Shown: one piece after another, positions 24,401 through 34,194 of the stretch | Layout: each line of letters begins with the position of its first letter | Numbering within the stretch: position 1 is the first letter of the stretch | From: Trifolium pratense | Taxonomy: Eukaryota > Streptophyta > Magnoliopsida > Fabales > Fabaceae | Reading direction: 5' to 3' | Assembly (NCBI RefSeq): GCF_020283565.1 | Contig: NC_060063.1 | Span: 45,096,856-45,160,855, forward strand | Length of the DNA stretch: 64,000 nt | Program-made: the position numbers and the translations under genes | Notes under the pieces: generated by a model | What the model saw: the letters and a program-made list of their open reading frames with translations, nothing else | What the model was told of the DNA's origin: nothing | The model's database searches: none

Positions 24401-25047
24401 ATGCGACGGTGGTATAGAAAGACTTTCTCCCTGTTGGTCTTAATTGATTCCGAAAAAAGTGAGTTGTTGTTGTTGAGTGGATTTGGGGGGAGATTTTGGT
24501 TATCCAAGTAATAAAGACCATTCAATTCTTTCGCATTTCCAATTGTCCTCCCCGAATGCTTATCTTGAAAAACACAAGCATTGTCATAAAAAATAGCATT
24601 ACATGATAGGTTTTTGGTGAGTTTTTGTATGGAAATTAGGCTAGTAGACAATTTGGGAATGTGAAGGACATTTCGTAGGATTATAGATGGACTTATTTGG
24701 ATATCTCCTTGACCTGCTACAGTTAAAAGGGTACCATATGCTGTGGATATTTTCTTGTTACTGCGACAAGGTGAATAAGTGGAAAATTGTGTGGGTAAGG
24801 GTGTCATGTGGTCAGTGGCTCCAGAATCCAGTATCCAATATTGGTTATAGGGTTTATCCGAAGCATTAAATCCAACAGAAAATTGAGACTTACCAAGAGA
24901 AAGTGGAAACGGAAACATACCTGAATATGCCAGAGAAGTTGTAACCGTTGTTGGTGTCTCCAATTCACTAAGAAAAGATTTCAACCTCTTTATTTCATCT
25001 TGGTTGAGTGGAACAAATCCTTTTTTTGACATATTGACCGATGTCAT
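21436..25047 (-). pseudogene. Copia pol polyprotein, frameshifted
   Basis: Three overlapping minus-strand reading frames (25047-23479, 23588-22371 and 22404-21436) together cover pol. The first has a gag tail (RLKSFLSELE), the aspartic protease motif DSGA, a GAG-pre-integrase HRRIGHPS and an integrase core with HTDVWGP, FIDDCTR, VRSDNA and PQQNGIAERKN. The second has the reverse transcriptase start (WKQAMNLEMEAL, ARLVAKGFTQ, QFDVKNAFLHG). The third has YVDD, the RNase H region and ADLLTKGL. Two breaks occur: a 4-bp TATA-type insertion near 23480-23500 and a small indel just before YVDD near 22400. The element therefore cannot make an intact polyprotein and would depend on others for mobility. 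Confidence 0.9.
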
Positions 25048-25332
25048 GTGATTGTCTTAATAAGGAGAACAAAATAGCAAAAAATCCAAGTTTTTTTTTT
25101 TGAATGAACAGTGACGCACAGTACTGCTATGAACAGTACGCACGTGAACAGTGTCGTGGATGAACAGTACCACGTGAACAGTGATTTCGCAACTGTTTGC
25201 TGAAACTGCAATAAAGGCAGTAGTAACAAATCCTAATCCTGCAATGAAGGCAGTTAGGGTTTATGACCGCAATGAAGGCGGCTAGGGTTTATGCGGAAGC
25301 AAGGCCCTCAAAGAACGAGAGCTCTGATACCA

Positions 25333-25493
25333 TGTGAAAACTGAATATATTATTATATTTCAAGTTATGAATAATTTACAATCACTAATGTGTTTATATA
25401 GGCTATTCTAACCTAATGGGCTCATGGGCCAAATACAAATTACTAATAGAAGATTACTCCTAATAATAGAATATTTACTATTTATTTACAACA
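25333..25493 (-). repeat. 5' LTR of the Copia element
   Basis: 161 bp, directly followed on the minus strand by the primer-binding site TGGTATCAGAGC. Its outer edge (25493) touches an inverted integrase fragment and not host DNA. Confidence 0.92.
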
Positions 25494-26012
25494 GGATTGC
25501 TGAGAGAAAAAACAGGCATTTGTTAGATCAAACACGTGCTATATTATTCCAAAATAAGGTTCCCAAGAAGTATTGGGGAGAGGCGGTTTTAACCGCATCG
25601 TATCTCATAAATTGTTTACCTTCTAGTGTCCTTGCCTCTAAAATTCTTATGGAGGTTCTATCCTCATTTTATCTTGATGTGTCCACCTCTTGTAATCTCA
25701 TTCCTAGAATATTTGGGTGTAAGTCGTTCGTCCATATTCATAGTGATGGTAGAGGGAAACTTGATCCTAGAGCCTTAAAGTGTGTCTTTATAAGGTATTC
25801 TTCCACCCAAAAGGGTTACAAATGTTATCATCCACCGTCTCATAAATTTTTTGTCTCCCGAGATGTCACCTTCCATGAACATGAAAGTTACTTCATTCAA
25901 ACTCATCTTCAGGGGGAGAGCACAAGTAAGGAAGATGAGTCTCTTATACTCCCTGACCTCAATTTCAGTCTCAACATTGTCAACTTTAGTTTCAATATTT
26001 TCAAGATCAACT
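25494..26012 (+). pseudogene. Inverted integrase fragment of a sister Copia copy
   Basis: 25494 to about 25958 encodes, on the plus strand, the integrase C-terminal part that the neighbouring element encodes on the minus strand (about 23945-23475). It begins GIAERKNRHLLDQTRA and ends ESLILPDLNF. A few substitutions separate the two copies (for example WEEA versus WGEA, INRLP versus INCLP). From about 25959 to 26012 the sequence switches to match plus-strand positions 23367-23422 in direct orientation, so this small patch is flipped relative to its neighbour. The fragment keeps the reading frame that the main element has lost. It is truncated on both sides and non-functional. Confidence 0.85.
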
Positions 26013-26555
26013 GATTGATTCTTATTTGCAAATGTTGTTGGAACCTCCATATCCCTCTAGCGGTTTTGTTGAAGCACGAAAACAACGACACAACATGAAC
26101 ACAATTGTGACACTTTTGTAGACTCAGCACGAGGACAAAAAAGGTTCGACACAATGATGATGACAATGCAGCGTAAATAGACGATGAAACAACATGAAGA
26201 TGACGATAAGGCATCACAATAAATTGGTGTGATGAAACTTCAGTTTCTATGCTGGTCTTGGATGGGCTCATCATGTCATGATAGAGGAAATGAAGACAAT
26301 ACTAGTATCAACTCAATGTCATGGTAATTCTTACAAATGCCAATGGAGGGATGATTTTGATTAAAATTTTGCAATTTGAGATCATTTAGGAGTATTAATA
26401 ATGTGAGGGACTAAATTGATATAGTTGGATGACATTTTCACGGATCAATTTTGACATTTACTCTATTAAAAAATGGTAAAATAATTTATTTTTTTTGGTA
26501 CAAAAATAGAGCAAAGGCCAAGGAAAGAAAAAAAAACTACAAAATTAAATGAAGA
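26013..26555. other. Unclassified sequence beside the Copia rearrangement
   Basis: Contains repeated ACGACAC/ACAACATGAA/GACGATG words (26060-26200) and AT-rich sequence. No gene or domain was recognised, and it could be decayed retroelement sequence. Confidence 0.35.
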
Positions 26556-26559
26556 TTTC

Positions 26560-26995
26560 TAGGCATGCGCCTCTGAAATATCCTCAAACAAGATACTTTG
26601 TAACTCCCTTGAAAGACCTTATGGACATAAAGGAATTCTTTGTTAGACTATGCGAAGCTAAGCATTCAGCATATTTGTTGCCTTCATGTAAGGTATTGTT
26701 GGTCTTAACATGTCAAAGAAGATTCATAAGATTATATGTAATTATGTCCACTAGCAATTTGGAGTCACTTTATACAATGAGATGCAAAAAAACCATGATG
26801 TCTATCTTTAACCCCTCAAACATTCCCCACACATCTCAACATGAAGAGCATCACACATTCCAATCTTTCGGGCATAACATGTTAGCCACTGACCGTCGGA
26901 GTCTCGAACAAGGCCCCCACATGCCTAAAAGGTCCAAGGAGTCCTTATAAGCTCCATCACAATTAAGTTTAACCTAATCTTCTTGTGATCTCTTC
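26560..26995 (-). pseudogene. RNase H-like (RVT_3) domain remnant
   Basis: Minus-strand translation gives VKLNCDGAYKDS, then a diverged GxxRD segment (CGGLVRDSDGQWL), CYARKIGMCDALHVEMCG and SDSKLLVDII. This is the plant RNase H-like order (LNxDGA, GxGG..RD..G, E, D). Frameshifts and stops interrupt it. The plus-strand ORF of similar size here is only its shadow. It is a second copy of the class seen at 6880-7260. Confidence 0.65.
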
Positions 26996-27264
26996 CGTCC
27001 AATGTAGACGGTGTCAAAATGTTTGGACCCTTCGTTTAAAATATCCTTTATCATCTCATCCATGTACTTTTTTAAAAAAAAATCTAAAAAAAAATACTCA
27101 TAAGAATATTCATAATTTAAATTTTATTATTTATATTTAAAATAGAAATTAATCACATTTGGTACATAATTAACAATTATTACAACATTATTAAAAAAAT
27201 TACAACAACATATTATTATATTCATTAATAATTAATTTTCGAGTAAAAAAAATCAATAATTTTG

Positions 27265-27392
27265 GTCAAGTCGGCTAGTGGCTAGAAATTTCACCCTTAA
27301 AATAGATAAGTGGGATGATTGGAGCTCAAACTCTGAGCTCATGCATATATAATGCAATGTTCCTACCAACTGAATTAACCTCACGGACAAAA
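27265..27392 (-). repeat. tRNA-derived SINE-like repeat
   Basis: The minus strand begins GTCCGTGAGGTTAATTCAGT, with a decayed B box near GAGCTCAGAGTTTGAGCTC and a tail that includes TTTCTAGCCACTAGCCGACT. It is the same family and orientation as the repeats at 1-118 and 39915-40012. Confidence 0.5.
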
Positions 27393-27604
27393 CATTAATA
27401 ATTTTCTTTTTACTAAAATATATACTGTATTTAATAATCTATTGATGCAATTAAACACTTTATTTTTTTGTGTGAATAATTAAGTTAAGCACATAATTAT
27501 TGCAATCTTTGCTCCTTTTTTTTCTTTCAATTTCCCACTAACTATCAAGTATCAACAACGTTTTTGTGAGTGTCACCACAAACCCAATTGAAGCAAACAA
27601 AACA

Positions 27605-30600
27605 ATGGTAGTTACATCTATTCGTCTTCTTCCTTCTTCCCTAACTTCATTCGTTCAACATCGCTCTCCTTATTCATGGCGGAGTTTGCGTCCTTCTTCC
27701 ATCTCATTTCCACTTTCTCCCATCCACTCCACTACTAGTAACTTCCATTTCCATCTCTCTTAGTCTTAATTTCTTATTATTGATTTCAAATCTTCTAAAT
27801 TTTAATTTCTGTTTCAGTTTCTTCCAATGGAATTATTGGTGATGTTGATCATCAATCACAAGTTATATTCATCGGTACCGGAACCAGTGAAGGAATTCCC
27901 AGAGTTAGCTGCTTGACCAATCCTTCAAATCAATGTCCGGTACAATCAATATATATTATTCAACCCTAACCCTAACTAACTAGTTACATTTAATCACTTT
28001 TATGTAATTAAATTATTATTGGTGTCTACATGATAGTGTCGATGTTGAGTCCCGTGTTGTGTTGTGTATGTGTCTGTGTTGGTGTTTCACTTAGGATTTA
28101 TATTGAAGAATGTTTGTTAAGAGAGTTATTTTTGCCTTTTTTTTATTGGTTACTACAGGTTTGTTTAAAAGCTGCTAATCCGAGTGATAAGAATAGGAGA
28201 CTTAACACAAGTATCCTTGTTCGTCACTCGAACTCCAAAGGAACACACAATATTCTTATAGATGCTGGAAAGTATGTTTCTACTTTAAATTTTCCGTGTG
28301 TAATATGTCTTGGAATTATGCTAGTTTGTGAATTAGGACGAACAATTTCTTCCTTTTATTTTGATTTTAGTCCAAGTATGTGATTTAAGACTAGTTTGCG
28401 TAGTCATGATATGATATATAATAGAAACATAGAGTAGCAAATACTTCATAGCAGAAAAAGAGAGAAAGTGAGTTCTCATTGTTCTTGTATTTCAGGAAAT
28501 GAAAGTTAGTTACACATTACAATGTGATTGGTATTTATACCAAGACTGATCTCGAAATCAGATTACAGCAGAGTTGTTTAGTACGAGTTAGGACTGTGTG
28601 CTGACACAGCACCAGTCATTTACAAATTAAAGCTCACGTAGGCTCTCTTGACCATAACTCTATTGATATATTCCATGTTAGGAAATAGACATGTATAAAG
28701 CATGGATATATTGAAGTTTCTAAAACTGAGATTTAATTCAAGGCCAGTTTTGAGGAAAACACAGTATGATTGTCCCTCACGTGTTTGCTTCATTTGATTT
28801 CTGATAACAAATTTCATTCTTGCAGATTTTTCTACCACAGTGCTCTCCGGTGGTTCCCTGAATTTGGGTTAGTTTACTTGTTCAATTGTTTTGAAGTTTT
28901 TTATGTTATTTGAGATAGCTTCTCCTATTTACCATATAGCTTTTACAAAAAAAAATACTCTACAACTTTAGTAAGGGTTAGGAACTGCAATGGAATAGAA
29001 CATATGAACAGGACATTGCAGAATGGATTAGATACCTGCACAAACAAAGTGAGGTATAGACGGTTCATAAAAAGTTGTAGTGGGACCTTGGTGTTAGAGA
29101 GTGTACACGTTAAGTTTGTGCAAGTATTATAATTGGGATTGATACTTATCATCCTAAGAGACAAAAAATTCACATGAGTTGTACATCGGTGATTCAGTAG
29201 CATTTCTTTGTGATTTTAAATACTTTTCTTCTTGAAGATCTCTTGATGTGTCTAGAACTTATGGTGTAGATGGCACTCTTGGTGGTTTTCTTGTTGTATT
29301 TTTCTACTTTGCTGTTTTTAATCTCTCTTTAACTATTTCTGTCAGGATAAGAACAATTGATGCAGTTATTATTACTCATTCTCATGCTGACGCAATTGGA
29401 GGTCTCTGATGTTAATAATTTCTAATACTCTATAGATAATTCATAGCAATATGATAAATACAATTCTTGTCTGAAGTAATTAATAAGAAATCTAACTAAT
29501 CATATCGATTAAGTCTGCTTCTCTCTTCTCCCCAGGTCTTGATGATCTTAGAGACTGGACTAACAATGTTCAGCCTTCTATTCCAATTTATGTAGCCAAG
29601 CGTGACTTTGAGGTCCCGTCCTCTCCCCTGTTCTTTCCTTCTGGAATTAAAGCTTTCAATATTACTTTCTTCTTCTGCTTATTGTCTATATGTCTAGGAC
29701 ACATTGTTGTTATTTAGATCAAATGTGGAAACTGGAAGGGACTCATATCACCATATTTAAGAAATTAGTGCTTTTCATTAGAATTTGCAATACTCTTAGA
29801 ATTTTATATTTCATTTATGTCAACATGTTTAAATGGTGCACAACTGATTTTAGTGAAGTATGTATTTATATATGCTACTTAACAGTTAACACCAGTTAAT
29901 ATCTGTATCTGCTTCAACATTTAAAACTACAGATTCATTATGAATTTGAAAAAGATGTATGATGAGTTGTAGTTAAAAATTGAGAAGATCAAATCTTTCT
30001 CTTCTGATATATTATGAAGACTAGAGAGTTGTTTATTAGAAATTCCTGCATACTATCTTGATCCAAAGCACTTGTAGTTTTACACTTGTTACTTCAGTGC
30101 ACAACTGCTGAGATATGTTTTTCTTGAATTCGCTCACGTGTTCATTACTGAAATGTGCAGGTGATGAAGAAGACACATTATTATTTAGTAGATACAAGTG
30201 TAGTCCAACCTGGTGCTGCAGTCTCAGCATTGCAATTCAATAGTATATCTGAAGAACCATTTTTTGTACATGGATTGAAGGTTGGTATTATTTTTTCTGT
30301 TCATTCAATTTATTTTCTCATTTATTGCACAATCAATTAATGGATTTAAAGGATATGCATTGTTCGTGTTAAACCAGTATACGCTATTTTACCACATCAG
30401 TCCACTTTTATAACTGCATTTTTAAAGTAATGTTATGACCTGGAAAAATGAAGGACTCCAATTGTAACTCAGTGTAAAACTAATTTACACTGATAGTGTA
30501 TTCCCACTAAACTCCTAATTTCTTGTTCATTTTATGATTGTATTTCAGTTTACTCCACTACCAGTGTGGCATGGCAAAGGTTATCGATCCCTTGGTTTCC

Positions 30601-31619
30601 GTTTTGGTAATATATGTTACATAAGGTAATGTTTCTCACTAAGTGGAAAAGTTTTTGCTTATATTATAATCCAGTCCAGCATTTTTATCTTGTGTCTAAT
30701 TTTGCAGTGATGTCAGTGATATTCCTGAAGAAACTTATCCACTTTTGGAGGGCTGTGAACTTCTAATCATGGTGACTCAGCTCACTCTCCTATCTTTTCT
30801 ATCTTGCATTAAACTCGCTTCATTTTTACATTAAAAAAGAGAAATACGGCATTTTAGTTCTGTTTGGCGCATAATGTGTATGAATCTACTTTCTACAGGA
30901 TGCTTTGAGGCCTGATCGTTCTTCAGCTACACATTTTGGACTTCCAAGGGTAATCCCTTTCACATTTGTTGATTTTTTTTTCTTCTTGGAGAATAAGTTT
31001 ATTCTGATCTTCCTTTCCAGGCCTTAGAGGAAGTGCGAAAAATTCAACCCAAAAGGACACTTTTTACTGGTATGTTCAACTTCAACTTCCTTGTCAGCAT
31101 AACTTTTCTCCAGCCTCATGCCTTGATTTTATTCATGCAACAGTCTACTTAAGTTCATTGATCAAATATATAGCCATTATGATAGAATATCTCCTTAAGT
31201 TCATAGGTAGTAACTAAAAAATAATTAAGGCAGTCACCACTACATATACACGGTTTAAAATAGCGATCATGGTGACGATTTGCGGTCACTTTCCGTTCTT
31301 TGATATTGTGGAGAATTGCAATCAAATGCAGCTGATGCTGCCTCAACCACAGTCGCGTTGCATTTTCACTAACATGAAAACAGCTATACTGCAGCCAGAT
31401 CGCAGTTCTGAACCTTTATTTAAAACCACAATTACATATTTCATCAATGAAATTTTTTCAAAAAAGTAATTTTCGATGCCTATATGTTGGCAATTTGAAG
31501 GTATGATGCATCTGATGGATCACGAAGAAGTGAATGGCTACCTTACAAAATTAATGGAGTCTGAGGGCCTTGATGCGCAACTGAGCTATGACGGGCTTTC
31601 TGTAGCAGTCAGACTCTAA
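27605..31619 (+). CDS. Metallo-beta-lactamase-fold hydrolase (PhnP-like)
   Basis: Twelve exons: 27605-27737, 27818-27939, 28159-28271, 28826-28867, 29346-29401, 29536-29612, 30161-30280, 30549-30625, 30708-30771, 30899-30949, 31021-31069 and 31501-31619. All junctions are GT-AG and in phase, giving 340 residues. The first ~45 residues are Ser/Arg-rich and lack acidic residues, suggesting an organelle transit peptide (inferred). Glycine-rich FIGTGTSEGIPR opens the fold. The metal-binding motif THSHADAIGGLDD has H148, H150 and D152. A further candidate ligand is His in PVWHGKGY. C-terminal MMHLMDHEEV replaces the usual final His-containing loop. Known family: metal-dependent phosphodiesterases/hydrolases resembling bacterial PhnP and plant proteins annotated as putative hydrolase C777.06c-like. 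The physiological substrate in plants is unknown to me. The ATG at 27605 is the first in this frame. Confidence 0.88.
28420..28612 (-). repeat. Possible solo LTR in intron 3 of the MBL gene
   Basis: The minus strand resembles an LTR: CTGTGTCAGCACACAGTCC near the start, a TATA-like TTGGTATAAATACC, then a promoter-proximal leader with AATGAGAACTCACTTTCTC. No matching second copy or target duplication was found, so the call is tentative. Confidence 0.3.
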
Positions 31620-32525
31620 CTACAGTTTCACTCATAAGAGGACCATCATTTTTTTCTCACTATGAAAAGTTATTGTTTATTGAATAACCATTGAAATGAA
31701 TGTCATTACCAGGTTTTTTACGGTATGTACATTTTGCAGGCTCCTGCAGCTATTCTGCCTTTTTCCCTATCATCATTCTTTATTTCTTCTTTACCTCTCT
31801 TAACACTAAGGATGATACCATACATATGTTACAGGAATTTATCATGTGATATAACTTTGCTTTATTTTATAGTTTCCTTTCCCTAATAAAAGGGTTAGTC
31901 ACATCTTAATGTAATCTATCAGCATGTTTTTACTTTTAGTTTGTTATTTATTTCATTTGATCACTTTGTAACTGCCTCAGCTATATAGCTACGCCAATTT
32001 CTTGAACGAAGGTAACTCATATTTCGCAAAACTTAACTTTTCTATGGAAACTCTTTCTAGTATTTCTACATTTGCTCTTCAATACCAGAGTTCATTCAAT
32101 CATTGAATTCCCTGTATTTGAGTAGGGAATTTCTCGGTTAATCCTTGAAAAGAATGACAACCAAAATTAAGAGGAATAGAGATAATAATCCAAATCAAAA
32201 TAACCAAGCGAAGGAGAAAGAGAACAAGAGAAAAACACACAATATTGATTACCCATATCAGTCCAAAGATGATCCATGTCTTAGCAGCCCTCCGTTCCAG
32301 CCCAACCTTAAAATTATACCAAGAGAAATCCCTTTTTTTTTCCCTCTCTAAAACTCTAGCCTCCGTTCCTTATTCTCATTAACTCTCTTATTAACTCTCT
32401 TATTTTTCTATGTATAAAGCCGTCACTATTTATTGAAAAAAATAAAAAACTGGTTCAAAGACTTAAATTTTCGTGATTTTAAGTTAACCCTCACAGTGTC
32501 CTAACATATGATTTAAGATTTATTT
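31620..32525. other. 3' UTR of the MBL gene and intergenic sequence
   Basis: AT-rich, with several TATTTATT-type words that could serve as polyadenylation context. The apparent ORF at 32145-32351 is Lys/Asn-rich low complexity and not supported as a gene. Confidence 0.4.
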
Positions 32526-32527
32526 AT

Positions 32528-32938
32528 TGAGGAGGGATTCATTGACTCTAGGAGTAAGTCTCTATTGACTTACTCCGCTTAATAACTCTATATCGGCATC
32601 ATATTTCTTCAATTCAACCGTTGAATTCAAAGATCTTATTGAGTAGATCAACTCCACAAATTTTTATAAAAATTCAAAAAATGTAGTTATGTATTCGGAC
32701 TATTGAAATTCAACGGTTTTTTAAAAAGTTTGTCGTACGTTCAATTGAAGTTGTCAGAAAAAGTATCAAACGGTTTTGAATTTGTATAAAAATTTGTAAA
32801 GTTGATCTACTCAATGAGATCTTTGAATTCAACGGTTGGATTGAAGAAATATAATGCCGATATCGAGTTATTAAGCGGAGTAAGTCTCTAAGTCAATTGA
32901 GATTTGAGACTTATTTCTGGAGTCAACGGATCCCTTCT
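32528..32938. mobile_element. Long-TIR foldback MITE
   Basis: The left arm starts GGGATTCATTGACTCTAGG; the inverted right end reads GGGATCCGTTGACTCCAG. The arms continue as mirror images for roughly 150-190 bp, with shared words AAGTCTC, TTAATAACTC, GAATTCAAAGATCT and GTAGATCAACT. No coding content is present. Confidence 0.75.
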
Positions 32939-33429
32939 CTTATTTATTTTATTTTTTTATAAGATTTATTTGCTGCAATGAAAATCTTATCTTTTATTAA
33001 TGTAACTCCATGATTCAAGGGAGCCTATGGAGAGATTTTAGCGCACCAAAATGATAACCGCTATTCCTTATAAATAATAGTAGTAACTTTTCATGAGAAT
33101 ATAATTGGCAACTCTGCTCAATTCTACTCATCCATTCTCTCTGAAAATCGCATTGTTCCAACTCAACATATTAGTTCATTAAAATTCATTAATAAGGTAC
33201 GAGGTTTACTCTTACATGAGTTTACGTACAAGGTCTATTGCATGATTGCATCTGTATAATACTAAATTAAAGTGTGTCTGAGATGTGTTTTTGTGTGAGA
33301 GAGACCAATGCAATTTGAAGATGATTTTGACATAAATGCGTGCATTGAAATAATTCATACCATAAGTTGGTGTGTAATCACTTTCCTTAATGAATGCATT
33401 ATTTTATTTTTCATAATTAATATTCCATA

Positions 33430-33515
33430 TTTTTAAACCACTAGGTTTAATCTAATGATGAAGAGTTTGAGTAGTATGCAGGAGGTACTAGGTTCGATTC
33501 TCTGGCTTCATTGTA
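33430..33515 (+). repeat. tRNA-derived SINE-like repeat
   Basis: AGGTTTAATCTAATGATGAA is followed by ACTAGGTTCGATTCTCTGGC, which contains a good B box, then an A-rich tail. It is related to the 14192-14305 class in its B-box region. Confidence 0.4.
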
Positions 33516-34194
33516 ACAAAAAAAATAAAATACTCCATATTTTTAAGCAAACTTAATTTTTGCCAGTCACTTTGGTATAACAAAACCTAAAGTACCAATA
33601 CAAAAGAAATACATTTCTGATCACAAAATTGAAAATACAAACTTAACAGGATTAGTTAGGTTTTTTGCAACAAAAAAGAATTATCAATATGAAAAATTTG
33701 TTATTAATTAAATATGTCTTTATGACAGATCATGAATGCTTATCATATAGTATTAATTGTCATTTAGAGGACAGTTGGCATTGGCCTAATTAATGGGAGA
33801 AATATATGGTTAGGCAGTTATGAATGTAAGAGATAAGAGCAAGAGTTTGAACAAAATAAATTATCTATTTATCTATCTATTTACCTATCGATTAACTATT
33901 GGTTGTAAACAAAAATAGTTTGAAACCATTGACGAATTCCTCTCTCTCTCTTATCCTTCCTCCTCATTTGTTGTGATTTGTTGTATGTGTGAAGTGCCAC
34001 TTGTGTTTCTTTGACTCCCTATCAATTATTCTTAATAAATAAATTCATATTGTAGATTCAAATATTGTCTTGTTTTTCTATTCTTATATTAGACATATAT
34101 TCTTGTTAATATTTGTGGAGAATAATATATTTTATAGCTATATTGTTATTGAATTTGAATTTGTTATTGTTGCATTTGTTTTTGGTAGGGATCA
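33516..34194. other. Upstream region of the PP2C gene
   Basis: AT-rich. A degenerate TCTATTTATCTATCTATTTA microsatellite lies near 33860-33890, and a CTCTCTCTCTC run near 33945. TTTTTGGTAG six bases before the ATG looks like a splice acceptor, so a 5'-UTR intron is possible. Confidence 0.4.

Larger units (their letters stand above)
21268..25493 (-). mobile_element. Copia LTR retrotransposon, two 161-bp LTRs, gag deleted
   Basis: The LTRs at 21268-21428 (3') and 25333-25493 (5') appear nearly identical; I saw one difference, GAGCC versus GGGCC. They have TG...CA ends and an internal TATATAAA. Next to the 5' LTR is a perfect primer-binding site TGGTATCAGAGC (25332-25321). Next to the 3' LTR is a polypurine tract TTGAGGGGGAG. 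The domain order protease, integrase, reverse transcriptase, RNase H defines Ty1/Copia. Only about 285 bp separate the 5' LTR from the pol-region ORF, so most of gag is missing. No target duplication is present: the left flank is unrelated sequence and the right flank is an inverted Copia fragment. Near-identical LTRs imply recent insertion. Confidence 0.92.

Noticed and set aside
26549..26950. 133-residue plus-strand ORF
   Set aside because: Antisense to the minus-strand RNase H-like relic, whose motifs explain the sequence better.
30460..30512. MITE end AGTGTAAAACTAATTTACACTG in MBL intron 7
   Set aside because: Resembles the GTCAGTGTA ends at 15.7 kb, but only a short inverted pair remains and no borders can be defined.
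31240..31450. Possible MITE in MBL intron 11
   Set aside because: Words such as GCGATCATGGTGACG and CAGTCGCGTTGC suggest a repeat, but the inverted arms are not convincing.
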